From positions 1-6,543 of the forward strand of contig JAITTK010000018.1 in NCBI GenBank assembly GCA_031287135.1: a stretch of 6,543 bases of DNA. The letters are read 5' to 3'. This DNA comes from Candidatus Methanoplasma reticulitermitis (GTDB lineage: Archaea > Thermoplasmatota > Thermoplasmata > Methanomassiliicoccales > Methanomethylophilaceae). Within the stretch, counting starts at the first letter, position 1; each line of letters starts with the position of its first letter. The position numbers were made by a program, and so were the translations under genes. The notes beneath the pieces are model-generated. The model saw only the letters and a program-made list of their open reading frames with translations, was not told the origin of the DNA and made no database searches. This document shows, piece after piece, positions 1 to 6,452 of the stretch.

Positions 1-696
1 TCCGATGTTATCTGTTTTCCAGAGGCCTGCCTGACCGGTTACACATCCGAGACCCCGGAGAGATTTGCGATACCGCTGTCCGATGACAGAGTGGAAAGGA
101 TTGCGCAGTCGGCCGAGGAGAACGGTGTTACTGCGATCTTCGGTTTCGTAGAGCATTGCGACGGTGAATATCACATAACGCAGGCTGTGGCCGACGGCCT
201 CGGTCACCTCGGCCTCTACAGGAAGACACACCTCGGAAGAGGAGAAAGGATATTTTTCACTCCGGGCGATGATATAAAGGTGTTCGGCACGCCCAAGGTC
301 AAGATAGGCATACAGCTGTGCTGGGAATCACATTTCCCCCAGATATCCTCAAGACTCAGGAGAGACGGTGCGGAATTGATACTGATACCTTATGGTTCAC
401 CAATGAGCGGCCTCAGAAGGAGAGACGTCTGGATGAAACACATACCGGCCAGAGCTGCCGATAACTGTGTGTTCGCGGGTGCCGTGAACGCTGTCGGCAG
501 GGGCCTTGGGGGAACAGTGTTCGGAGGAGGCTCCCTGGTCTTGAACCCCAAAGGCGATGTCATCGGCGAATACTTCGGTGCGGACGAACACGTGCTGACC
601 GTCAGACTGCGTTCCGAGGACAAAGATGCCCTCGGATCGGATGAGGACATGGGAAAGATAGATTATTTCAGATACAGACGCGAAGAGATTTACTGA
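1..696 (+). CDS. Carbon-nitrogen hydrolase (nitrilase superfamily), 5'-truncated by window edge
   Basis: The frame is open from base 1 and ends at TGA 694-696, giving 231 visible codons; family members are usually about 260-290 residues, so roughly the first 30-50 are outside the window. The three nitrilase catalytic positions are visible: Glu in FPEACLTGY (window codon 8), Lys in LYRKTHL (codon 75, bases 223-225) and the nucleophilic Cys in QLCWESHFPQ (codon 107, bases 319-321). A further conserved Glu lies in RGERIFFTPG. Downstream blocks also fit: GAELILIP, ARAADN, and GGSLVLNPKGDVIGE. Members hydrolyse amides, nitriles or carbamoyl groups in the cytosol. The substrate cannot be told from the sequence. 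The GTG at 91 is not the start, because conserved motif including the catalytic Glu lies upstream of it. It converges on the corrin operon and overlaps its last gene by 7 bp; no role in B12 synthesis is established for it. Confidence 0.9.
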   Translation, partial: SDVICFPEACLTGYTSETPERFAIPLSDDRVERIAQSAEENGVTAIFGFVEHCDGEYHITQAVADGLGHLGLYRKTHLGRGERIFFTPGDDIKVFGTPKVKIGIQLCWESHFPQISSRLRRDGAELILIPYGSPMSGLRRRDVWMKHIPARAADNCVFAGAVNAVGRGLGGTVFGGGSLVLNPKGDVIGEYFGADEHVLTVRLRSEDKDALGSDEDMGKIDYFRYRREEIY

Positions 697-2690
697 CCCC
701 TGCCCCTGCATACGCCGATGTATATCGGGTTGTGGGCATTCATGAGGTGATATCTGCCGACCCTATTCGATCTCGATACGTTCAGAGATATCACCTCTTC
801 CTCATCAACGCTGAGTTCGCCGAAACAGCGGACCATTTCGGAGACCGTTTCCAAAGTTATCGCATTTATCACGAATCTGACCCGGGGATTCCTGGAAAGA
901 CATGCCTCCATTATCTCTTTCAGATTCCCGGACGACCCTCCGATGAACACATGGGAAGGTGCCGGGAGACCCTTCAGTACCTCGGGCGCATGACCCTCCG
1001 CGATCTCCAGATTATATGCTCCGAACTTCATCTTGTTCTGTCTGATCAGATCGGCCGCATCATTCTCCTTCTCTATTGCATACACCTTGCCGTGCGGTAT
1101 GGACAGTGCTGATTCGACTGCAACGGACCCTGTCCCCGCGCCGATGTCGAAAAGCACGGAATTCTCCCCGAGTTTCAGCTTTATCACGGAAAGGGACCTT
1201 ATCTCCTCCTTCGTCATAGGGGCATCGCCTCTGATGAATGACCCGTCATGTATCCCGATGGGATTCCTTGTGTCAGGATTCGGATTCTCGATCATCGCTA
1301 TGCACAGTTTACCGAAATCTGTCCTCCCGATATCGGATGGCCTTCCCGCGGATACCCTCTCGCCGGCCTGACCGAGGTCCTGACCGATTGTGACGGTCAC
1401 ATCGTCCATGCCGTATTCCGCAAGTTCTCTGCACATCCGTTCTGCACCTTCGCTGCCGTTGAGCAGAACGATCACTTTCTTGTTCGCGCGTACCGCGCCC
1501 ACTATATTCGCATCGCATCCGTGCGCGCTCATCAGGAACGCATCATCCCACGATGACCCTGTCAGCGAGCACAGGTAGGCTATTGAAGAGACTCCGCATT
1601 TCACATCGACATCGAAAACGGAAGTATCTATCATCTCCAGCAACTTCTTGGTCGCGCTGTGGAATCCCGTATCCCCGGATACCAGTATCGCTATCCTCCT
1701 GTATCCGGGGTTCTCGTTGAGGTACCCGATCACCAGATCGGGTCTGTATTCCGCGAAGGAATCCTGCCCCCGGGATACGGAGTTTATCATCCTCTCCGCC
1801 CCCACGAGGAGGTCTGCATCGTCTATGGTCCTGCGGGCACCCACGGTGAGGGTGTCCTCGTTCCCCATCCCGATCCCGACGATCGTTATCTTACGTCCGT
1901 TATCCGATCCGGGTTCATCCGACGGTTTTATGCCGAATCTCCTCCCGAGCATCTCCATGAGTTCTTTGAAGGTATAACCTTCGGATTCCTTCGGTCTGGA
2001 TATCATTACCACTTTGGTCCCCGCTCTCCGGGCGGCCCTCACCTTCTCTTCGAATCCTCCGGGTTCCCCTGAATCTTTCGTCACCATGTATTTCGCGTCG
2101 ATCTGTTTCAGAAGACCGTAGTTCAGTTCTTCGCAGAACGGACCCTGCATGCAGAACAGGTTCTTCCCTTCGAATCCTATTTCCGCGCATGTCTGCGATG
2201 CGGTCGGCATGGACAGCACCCTTGCGAACACCCTCTCACGGTAATCCTCTATCTCCGTGTACTTGCCTAGCTCCTTGCTGCCGGTCGTGACAAGTATGTT
2301 GCCTTCGGTCCCTTTGAGATACTCGACCGCAGACGATACGTCGGGGACTGCTATTATATCGTCTTCCTCACGGCTCTCCGTGCGTATCATGCGTATGTAT
2401 TCGGATCCCGTGTCCTCGCATGCGGCCGCTATCTTCCCCGATATCACTGTCGCGTATGGGTGCGTCGCATCTATCACACAGGAACAGCCCTCCTTCATTA
2501 TGCGTCTCATCCCTTCTTCGCCGAGTCTCTCCGACGATACCCTGACGCAGCCGTCCTCCTTTACGAACCGTCTCCCGAATTCTGTCGCCACGCATACCAG
2601 CACATCGATCCCGGCATTCCCCAGATATTCGGCTATCTTCCTGCCTTCCGTCGTGCCCGCGAACACTATCACACTGTACCTGTCCCGCAT
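690..2690 (-). CDS. cbiJET: CbiJ-CbiE-CbiT trifunctional fusion: cobalt-precorrin-6A reductase / C5- and C15-methyltransferase (decarboxylating)
   Basis: This is a 666-residue protein with three cobalamin-pathway domains in one frame. Residues about 5-252 match CbiJ (cobalt-precorrin-6A reductase): AGTTEGR at 11-17, DATHPYA at 74-80, LVTTGSKEL at 133-141, VTKDSGEPGGFEEK at 203-216. Residues about 267-470 match CbiE (precorrin C5-methyltransferase): VGIGMGNEDTLT at 271-282, LVSGDTGFHSA at 336-346, MSAHGCD at 387-393. Residues about 478-664 match CbiT (C15-methyltransferase/decarboxylase): RGDAPMTKEEIRSL at 487-500, the SAM loop FDIGAGTGSVAVE at 514-526, HVFIGGSSGNLKEI at 580-593, INAITLET at 608-615. 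The fusion would carry out three consecutive steps, cobalt-precorrin-6A to cobalt-precorrin-8, in the cytosol. CbiE-CbiT fusion is common (CobL type); CbiJ at the N-terminus is less usual. The start ATG (2690-2688) follows a strong GGAGGG site at 2701-2696 with 5-nt spacing and lies one base after the cbiG stop, so it is probably co-translated. The stop is TAA at 692-690. Confidence 0.95.
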   Translation of the reverse strand: MRDRYSVIVFAGTTEGRKIAEYLGNAGIDVLVCVATEFGRRFVKEDGCVRVSSERLGEEGMRRIMKEGCSCVIDATHPYATVISGKIAAACEDTGSEYIRMIRTESREEDDIIAVPDVSSAVEYLKGTEGNILVTTGSKELGKYTEIEDYRERVFARVLSMPTASQTCAEIGFEGKNLFCMQGPFCEELNYGLLKQIDAKYMVTKDSGEPGGFEEKVRAARRAGTKVVMISRPKESEGYTFKELMEMLGRRFGIKPSDEPGSDNGRKITIVGIGMGNEDTLTVGARRTIDDADLLVGAERMINSVSRGQDSFAEYRPDLVIGYLNENPGYRRIAILVSGDTGFHSATKKLLEMIDTSVFDVDVKCGVSSIAYLCSLTGSSWDDAFLMSAHGCDANIVGAVRANKKVIVLLNGSEGAERMCRELAEYGMDDVTVTIGQDLGQAGERVSAGRPSDIGRTDFGKLCIAMIENPNPDTRNPIGIHDGSFIRGDAPMTKEEIRSLSVIKLKLGENSVLFDIGAGTGSVAVESALSIPHGKVYAIEKENDAADLIRQNKMKFGAYNLEIAEGHAPEVLKGLPAPSHVFIGGSSGNLKEIMEACLSRNPRVRFVINAITLETVSEMVRCFGELSVDEEEVISLNVSRSNRVGRYHLMNAHNPIYIGVCRGRGQ
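744..797. repeat. 12-bp perfect inverted repeat (hairpin-capable) inside the cbiT segment
   Basis: The arm GAGGTGATATCT (744-755) is exactly complementary to AGATATCACCTC (786-797), with a 30-nt loop. It lies about 50 nt before the stop of cbiJET on the minus strand and 47 nt beyond the stop of the convergent hydrolase gene. Either transcript could fold it near its 3' end. The arms also encode E-V-I-S and R-Y-H-L within a conserved CbiT region, so the repeat may be a by-product of coding. No poly-U tract follows it on either strand. Function is unproven. Confidence 0.4.
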
Positions 2691-2691
2691 C

Positions 2692-3735
2692 TCATCCCTC
2701 CTTCAGATCCAGAGAGAACGGCTCCCTGACGATTGAAAGCGTCACTCCGCCCTTCGAGGTCTTCCTCACTATTATGTCCCCATTCCTGGATGCCGCGACG
2801 GCCGCTCTCTCGCAGACATTATCCACTCCTGTTACGGCCTTCACCCTCTCGGATGGCGTGAATCCCCTTTGCGGCAGGGCAGCCAATTCATCCGATGAGA
2901 AGAATACAGGTTCCATCTTCAGCTTTCTTGAGAATTCCAGCAGTCCGGCCTCATCGCTCTTCAGATCTATGCTCGATACTGCCCTGATGCTCTCCCATGA
3001 TATGTCCTCCCTTTCGAGCACATCGCTGACGAGTGATTCGATGTCCTCTGCCTGAACCCCTCTCCTGCATCCGATGCCCAGTACATGGCACCTCGGAGTG
3101 AGTTTCAGCGTCCTTGCGAACGGGCCTGCCGACCTCCCGTATGAAATGAATATCCCCGTTTCCTCATTGCCGCCGAGATCCAGTTCGGGCGGTATCCCGC
3201 CCGTTATCGGGACATCTGAGATAAGTCCGACTTTCCTGTCATCGACTATGATGGAGGATACATCCTTCGCCAGCGCCATACTGCCTATGTGCATGTTGTT
3301 CTTCTCGGCATATGAATCCACCGAGAATCTCCCGTGGATGTCCGTGGCGGTCGTTATGACCGGTGTCGCACCGATTCTGGCGGCGATCTATTCAGCGAGG
3401 TCGTTGGCCCCTCCTATGTGCCCGGAGAGCAGAGATATGACGAACAACCCTCTTTCATCCATCGAGATGACTGCCGGATCGACCGTTTTGTGCTTCACGA
3501 ACGGTGCGATGTATCTGACGGCGATGCCTGCGGCACCTATGTATACGATGGCATCTGCCGTCGCGAACGACTCTCCGGTCCAGTTCGATATCGGCCCTTC
3601 CACCTTCTCCGTGCCGACGACATCCGCGGAGGTCTTGGAGTACAGTCTGCACTCGTGCCCGTCCAGCACCCCGCATACTCTCTTCCCCAGTTCACAACCT
3701 CTCCTCGAGAAGGCTATCACCCGTATCTTCATCAT
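2692..3735 (-). CDS. cbiG: CbiG, cobalt-precorrin-5A hydrolase, with in-frame TAG at codon 116
   Basis: CbiG opens the delta-lactone ring of cobalt-precorrin-5A, releasing acetaldehyde and giving cobalt-precorrin-5B. The frame from ATG 3735-3733 to TGA 2694-2692 is 347 codons, the usual length, and is broken only by TAG at codon 116 (3390-3388). Family motifs sit on both sides in the same frame: GAAGIAVRYIAPFVKHKTVD (residues 88-107), LLSGHIGGANDLA (102-114 region, directly before the TAG), then IAARIGATPVITTATD directly after it. Further on are VLGIGCRRG and a C-terminal domain ending near TPSERVKAVTGVDNVCERAA. No base is missing or added. The gene overlaps the cbiD stop by ATGA and lies one base before cbiJET. 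AAGGAT at 3749-3744 is a weak ribosome site. I call it a gene with a recoded codon, probably pyrrolysine, rather than a pseudogene, because nothing else is degraded. A nonsense mutation or read error remains possible. Confidence 0.85.
3348..3362 (-). other. Small hairpin 25 nt downstream of the cbiG TAG
   Basis: In the cbiG mRNA sense, CGGTC (3362-3358), a 5-nt loop and GACCG (3352-3348) form a perfect 5-bp stem that starts 25 nt after the TAG. Structures downstream of recoded UAG codons (PYLIS-like) have been discussed for methylamine methyltransferase genes, though they are not strictly required for pyrrolysine insertion. This stem encodes the conserved P-V-I-T-T-A stretch and could easily be coincidental. 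Confidence 0.2.
3388..3390 (-). other. In-frame amber (TAG) codon in cbiG, candidate pyrrolysine codon
   Basis: The plus strand reads cta at 3388-3390, so the mRNA codon is UAG, codon 116 of cbiG. It falls between LAE and IAAR in a strongly conserved CbiG segment. From memory, the Salmonella CbiG has RYLA here, which would put the TAG at the Tyr position. The first start-like codon after it is GTG at 3321-3319, and that lies beyond the conserved PVITTATD motif, so re-initiation would not restore a whole domain. Methanomassiliicoccales and some other methanogens decode UAG as pyrrolysine. Confidence 0.65.
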
Positions 3736-4907
3736 CGCACCCGATCCTTGATCCTCTTCAGGAGCTCCGACGCTCCCGGAGTCTCGCCGAGTTTACCGTA
3801 TTTCGAAGAGAACACGATACATTCGGCCCGCATCCCGTCCCCGCTTCTGTGATTGAGGTGGAAGGCTATCTTCTTCATGACCTCTTCCATCGTACCGTCC
3901 CTGATCCCCGCCTCGTCCAATATGTCCAAGGCATCATCCGTCGATATGCATGACATTATCCTCTCCGCCGTCTCGGCATCGGCCCCGGCCAGTATCGAAT
4001 TCGCCGACAGGATCTCCATCCTGCAGTCTGCCCAGCGTGAATGGGTGTTCATGATGCCTCCCGCGAGCTTCACCATCTTCCCGAGGTTCCCGATGAGGAG
4101 GAACCCTTCGAAACCGAGTCTTGACGCATGATCGATCGTGTCTCCGATGAAGTTGCTGCATTTGACGGCCGTATCTCCGTTCAGCCCCTCCGTCTCATCG
4201 GAGAAATCCCTCCCGTAGTTTCCCGGGACGATCAGGACGTTCCTGTCCCCCGATGCCTTCCTCATATTCAGTTCGATCTTTATTGTATCCGTCAATGCCG
4301 TCTCGCTCATGGGCTCGACTATGCCCGTTGTTCCGAGTATCGAGATGCCGCCCGCTATGCCGAGCCTCGGATTGAATGTTTTACCGGATATCACGGCCCC
4401 ATCCGGAACGGAGACGATCGCATCGAGCCCGTCGGAGTACCCCATGCTCTCGCATACGTCGTCCAGGGCTTCCCTGATCATACTCCGGGGGACACTGTTT
4501 ATGGCCGCATTCCCGACCGGCTGATCGAGGCCTTTCCTCGTTATCCGTCCTACTCCTTCCCCCCCGTCTATGACGATCCTGCCATCCGTTCTCCTGGATA
4601 CCGATGAATATACAAGTATTCCGTGCGTGGCGTCGATATCATCGCCGCCGTCTTTCCTGACTGCGCATGAGACCCGGTCCTCGGATATCCCTATATCCTC
4701 GATCTTCAGGGAAAGAATTGTGCCCTTCGGGGTGATTATCTCCGCTCTGTCGCTTTTCTCGCCTCCGAGCAGTATCATGGCCGCCATTTTGGAGGCGGCG
4801 GCCGCACATGAACCCGTTGTGTATCCGCACCTCAGTTTTTTGCCGTTGACCGCGACATACATTTCATCGATACCCGTAGCATCGCATTCAAGTTTGGCAG
4901 TATCCAT
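3732..4907 (-). CDS. cbiD: CbiD, cobalt-precorrin-5B C1-methyltransferase
   Basis: CbiD transfers a methyl group from SAM to C1 of cobalt-precorrin-5B, giving cobalt-precorrin-6A. At 391 residues it is in the family range. Signature blocks appear in order: RCGYTTGSCAAAA at 26-38, VRKDGGDDIDATHG at 83-96, GGEGVGRITRKGL at 115-127, KTFNPRLGIAGGISILGTTG at 176-195 followed by IVEPMSE, VPGNYG at 227-232, and GNLGKMVKLAGGIMNTHS at 273-290 followed by the WADCRMEI block. The start ATG (4907-4905) is chosen because GAGGG at 4917-4913 sits 5 nt upstream and little more than the N-terminal tail precedes the first conserved block. It is the first gene of the minus-strand operon. Its stop TGA (3734-3732) overlaps the cbiG start in an ATGA, which suggests translational coupling. 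It has no TAG or other break. Confidence 0.97.
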   Translation of the reverse strand: MDTAKLECDATGIDEMYVAVNGKKLRCGYTTGSCAAAASKMAAMILLGGEKSDRAEIITPKGTILSLKIEDIGISEDRVSCAVRKDGGDDIDATHGILVYSSVSRRTDGRIVIDGGEGVGRITRKGLDQPVGNAAINSVPRSMIREALDDVCESMGYSDGLDAIVSVPDGAVISGKTFNPRLGIAGGISILGTTGIVEPMSETALTDTIKIELNMRKASGDRNVLIVPGNYGRDFSDETEGLNGDTAVKCSNFIGDTIDHASRLGFEGFLLIGNLGKMVKLAGGIMNTHSRWADCRMEILSANSILAGADAETAERIMSCISTDDALDILDEAGIRDGTMEEVMKKIAFHLNHRSGDGMRAECIVFSSKYGKLGETPGASELLKRIKDRVR

Positions 4908-4988
4908 GTCTTCCCTCGGTATGATCGGTGTTGGATATATGTGCCAAATTATAATACTTGGTAATCCATCCCTGCCTCGGAGTATTGT
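4908..4988. promoter_or_regulatory. Divergent promoter region between cbiD and cbiL
   Basis: This 81-bp spacer is the only real non-coding stretch in the window and must drive both operons. It contains two AT-rich TATA-like elements: ATATAT at 4935-4940 and AAATTATAATAC at 4946-4957, whose core TTATAA (4949-4954) is symmetric. With the usual archaeal spacing of about 25 nt from TATA to transcript start, the 4946-4957 element read leftward would give a cbiD leader near 18 nt that keeps the GAGGG site at 4917-4913. ATATAT read rightward would give a cbiL leader near 25 nt that includes GGAG at 4979-4982. Assignment of each box to a strand is inference. No cobalamin riboswitch-like element is apparent, and the space is too short for one. 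Confidence 0.65.
4944..4961. promoter_or_regulatory. Imperfect palindrome over the TATA-like element, possible operator
   Basis: The 18-bp stretch CCAAATTATAATACTTGG has matching CCAA/TTGG ends and partial internal symmetry around the TTATAA core. It covers the likely promoter element between the two operons. A dimeric repressor binding here could block both directions at once. The symmetry is imperfect (12 of 18 positions) and AT-rich cores are self-symmetric by nature, so this is a weak candidate. Confidence 0.25.
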
Positions 4989-5696
4989 ATGGCCGGAAAA
5001 TTATACGGCGTGAGCGTCGGGCCCGGAGACCCGGAGCTGATGACGATAAAAGCTAAAAGGCAGATCGAATCGTCGGACGTGATAGCATATCCCGCGAAGT
5101 CGCACGGGGAGGACAGCACCGCCCTGAACATCGTCAGGAAGTGTACGGACATCTCCGGGAAGAGAACGGAAGAGATACTGTTCGAAATGGATCCCGATCC
5201 TTCGGTAAGAGAGAGCAACTACAGGGAGGCTGTCTCTAAAATCGCATCCCTGCTCGACGAAGGCGACGTATCCATGATAAATCTGGGGGACTCCACCGTG
5301 TTCAGCACATACATGCACGTGAGTCTGGACATTTCCGCGCTGGGTTACGAAACGGAGACGATACCGGGTGTGACATCGTTCTGCAACGGCGCTTCCGAGG
5401 CGGGAATACCGCTTGTCATAGACAACGAGGGGTTGGCCGTCGTCCCGATGGCGATGAAGAACGAACATGTATACAAAGCACTGAGGGACTTCGATAACAT
5501 AGTGGTCATGAAGGCGTTCAATTCGATGCGGGACCTGGCGGCGATGATGGACGAACTGGGGATCCCGCGTGACAGTGCCGTCGTCGTAAGCAATGTCGGC
5601 ATGGCGGACCAATACGTGGGCGGGTTCGATCCAGGCAGGAAGTACGGTTACTTCACAACGGTCATAATCAAAAAGAACGGAGGAATGAGAGCATGA
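4989..5696 (+). CDS. cbiL: CbiL, cobalt-factor II / cobalt-precorrin-2 C20-methyltransferase
   Basis: This 235-residue tetrapyrrole methylase adds a SAM-derived methyl group at C20, the first ring methylation after cobalt insertion. Motifs: YGVSVGPGDPELMTIKAKR at 6-24, which is the N-terminal SAM-binding loop in its C20-methylase form; NLGDSTVFSTYMHV at 98-111; ETIPGVTSFCNGASEAGIPL at 123-142; and VVMKAFNSM at 172-180, matching the usual V-K-A segment. The length is normal for the family. ATG 4989-4991 is preferred because GGAG at 4979-4982 sits 6 nt upstream and the conserved motif begins at residue 6. It is the first gene of the plus-strand operon. Its TGA (5694-5696) overlaps the cbiF start by ATGA. 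CobI of the aerobic pathway is homologous, but the surrounding CbiD/CbiG genes mark the anaerobic route. Confidence 0.95.
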   Translation: MAGKLYGVSVGPGDPELMTIKAKRQIESSDVIAYPAKSHGEDSTALNIVRKCTDISGKRTEEILFEMDPDPSVRESNYREAVSKIASLLDEGDVSMINLGDSTVFSTYMHVSLDISALGYETETIPGVTSFCNGASEAGIPLVIDNEGLAVVPMAMKNEHVYKALRDFDNIVVMKAFNSMRDLAAMMDELGIPRDSAVVVSNVGMADQYVGGFDPGRKYGYFTTVIIKKNGGMRA

Positions 5697-6445
5697 TTTA
5701 CTTCATAGGGGCGGGTCCGGGGGACCCGGATCTGATAACGGTCAAAGGGAAGAAGCTGATAGACGAGGCGGACGTGATAATATATGCCGGATCGCTGGTC
5801 AACCCCGATGTACTGAAGGGCGCGAAGCCTTCCGCGGTCATACACAACAGCGCATACATGAACCTTGATGAGGTCATAGATGTCATAAAAGAATCGACAG
5901 ACAAGGGACTCAGGGTCGTACGCGTGCACACCGGCGATCCCGCAATATACGGGGCGATAAGGGAGCAGATGGACAGACTCGACGAACTTGGCATAGGGTT
6001 CGAAGTCGTGCCCGGAGTGAGCTCTTTCCTTGCAACGGCGGCGGTCCTGAAGAAAGAATACACTCTGCCCGACGTAAGTCAGACTGTGATCATAACGAGG
6101 ATGGAGGGGCGTACGCCGATGCCCCCCAAAGAAAAACTCGCGGACCTGGCGAGACACAACTCGACCATGGTCATATTCCTCAGCATAGGGTTCATAGAGG
6201 AACTCTGCTCGACCCTCATCGAGGGAGGTTACGATCCGAAAACCCCGGTCGCCGTGGTCTACAAAGCGACATGGCCGGACCAGAAGGTGTTGAGAGGCGA
6301 TCTGACCGACATAGCGGAGAAAGTGAAGGACGCGAAGATAGAGAAGACGGCCCTGACTGTGGTGGGCGGTTTCCTGGGCGACGAATACGGTCTGTCTAAA
6401 CTCTATGACAAGAACTTCAGCACCGGATACAGAAAGGGACAGTGA
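5693..6445 (+). CDS. cbiF: CbiF, cobalt-precorrin-4 C11-methyltransferase
   Basis: This 250-residue tetrapyrrole methylase moves the pathway from cobalt-precorrin-4 to cobalt-precorrin-5A, the substrate of CbiG on the opposite strand. It is very conserved: IGAGPGDPDLITVKGKKLI at 5-23, IIYAGSLV at 29-36, VRVHTGDPAIYGAIREQMDR at 76-95, EVVPGVSSF at 104-112, EYTLPDVSQTVIITRMEGR at 122-140 followed by TPMPP, and VAVVYKATWPDQKVLRGDL at 186-204. Start ATG 5693-5695 is supported by the GGAGGA site at 5679-5684 with 8-nt spacing and by the family motif beginning within five residues. It overlaps cbiL by 4 bp and is followed after 7 bp by cbiH. The stop is TGA 6443-6445. The antisense strand carries a long open frame that is only a shadow of this gene. 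Confidence 0.97.
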   Translation: MIYFIGAGPGDPDLITVKGKKLIDEADVIIYAGSLVNPDVLKGAKPSAVIHNSAYMNLDEVIDVIKESTDKGLRVVRVHTGDPAIYGAIREQMDRLDELGIGFEVVPGVSSFLATAAVLKKEYTLPDVSQTVIITRMEGRTPMPPKEKLADLARHNSTMVIFLSIGFIEELCSTLIEGGYDPKTPVAVVYKATWPDQKVLRGDLTDIAEKVKDAKIEKTALTVVGGFLGDEYGLSKLYDKNFSTGYRKGQ

Positions 6446-6452
6446 AGAAGAG

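Noticed and set aside
271..282. Residue 275 of the fusion protein: Met in place of Pro in the CbiE SAM loop (GIGMG for GIGPG; coordinates here are residue numbers)
   Set aside because: From memory GIGMG occurs in other CbiE proteins, so it is not evidence of inactivity.
91..696. Hydrolase gene beginning at GTG 91
   Set aside because: The same frame is open to base 1 and contains the catalytic-Glu motif FPEACLTGY upstream of 91, so the gene starts outside the window.
2692..3321. Separate gene starting at GTG 3321
   Set aside because: It is in frame with the upstream half and would omit conserved CbiG residues lying between the TAG and the GTG; a single cbiG with a recoded codon fits better.
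2692..3735. cbiG as a decayed pseudogene or frameshifted gene
   Set aside because: Only one in-frame stop, no indel, all motifs intact and neighbours intact. A single fresh nonsense mutation cannot be excluded, but decay is not supported.
3074..3852. Plus-strand open frames of 172-225 codons across cbiG and cbiD
   Set aside because: They are antisense to recognisable CbiG and CbiD motifs and carry none of their own.
4908..4988. Cobalamin riboswitch or tRNA in the intergenic gap
   Set aside because: At 81 bp it is too short for a B12 riboswitch, and no cloverleaf-like arms or B-box-like sequence are seen.
5001..5612. 203-codon open frame antisense to cbiL
   Set aside because: Shadow of cbiL; composition rich in His, Arg and Val typical of antisense translation, with no recognisable domain.
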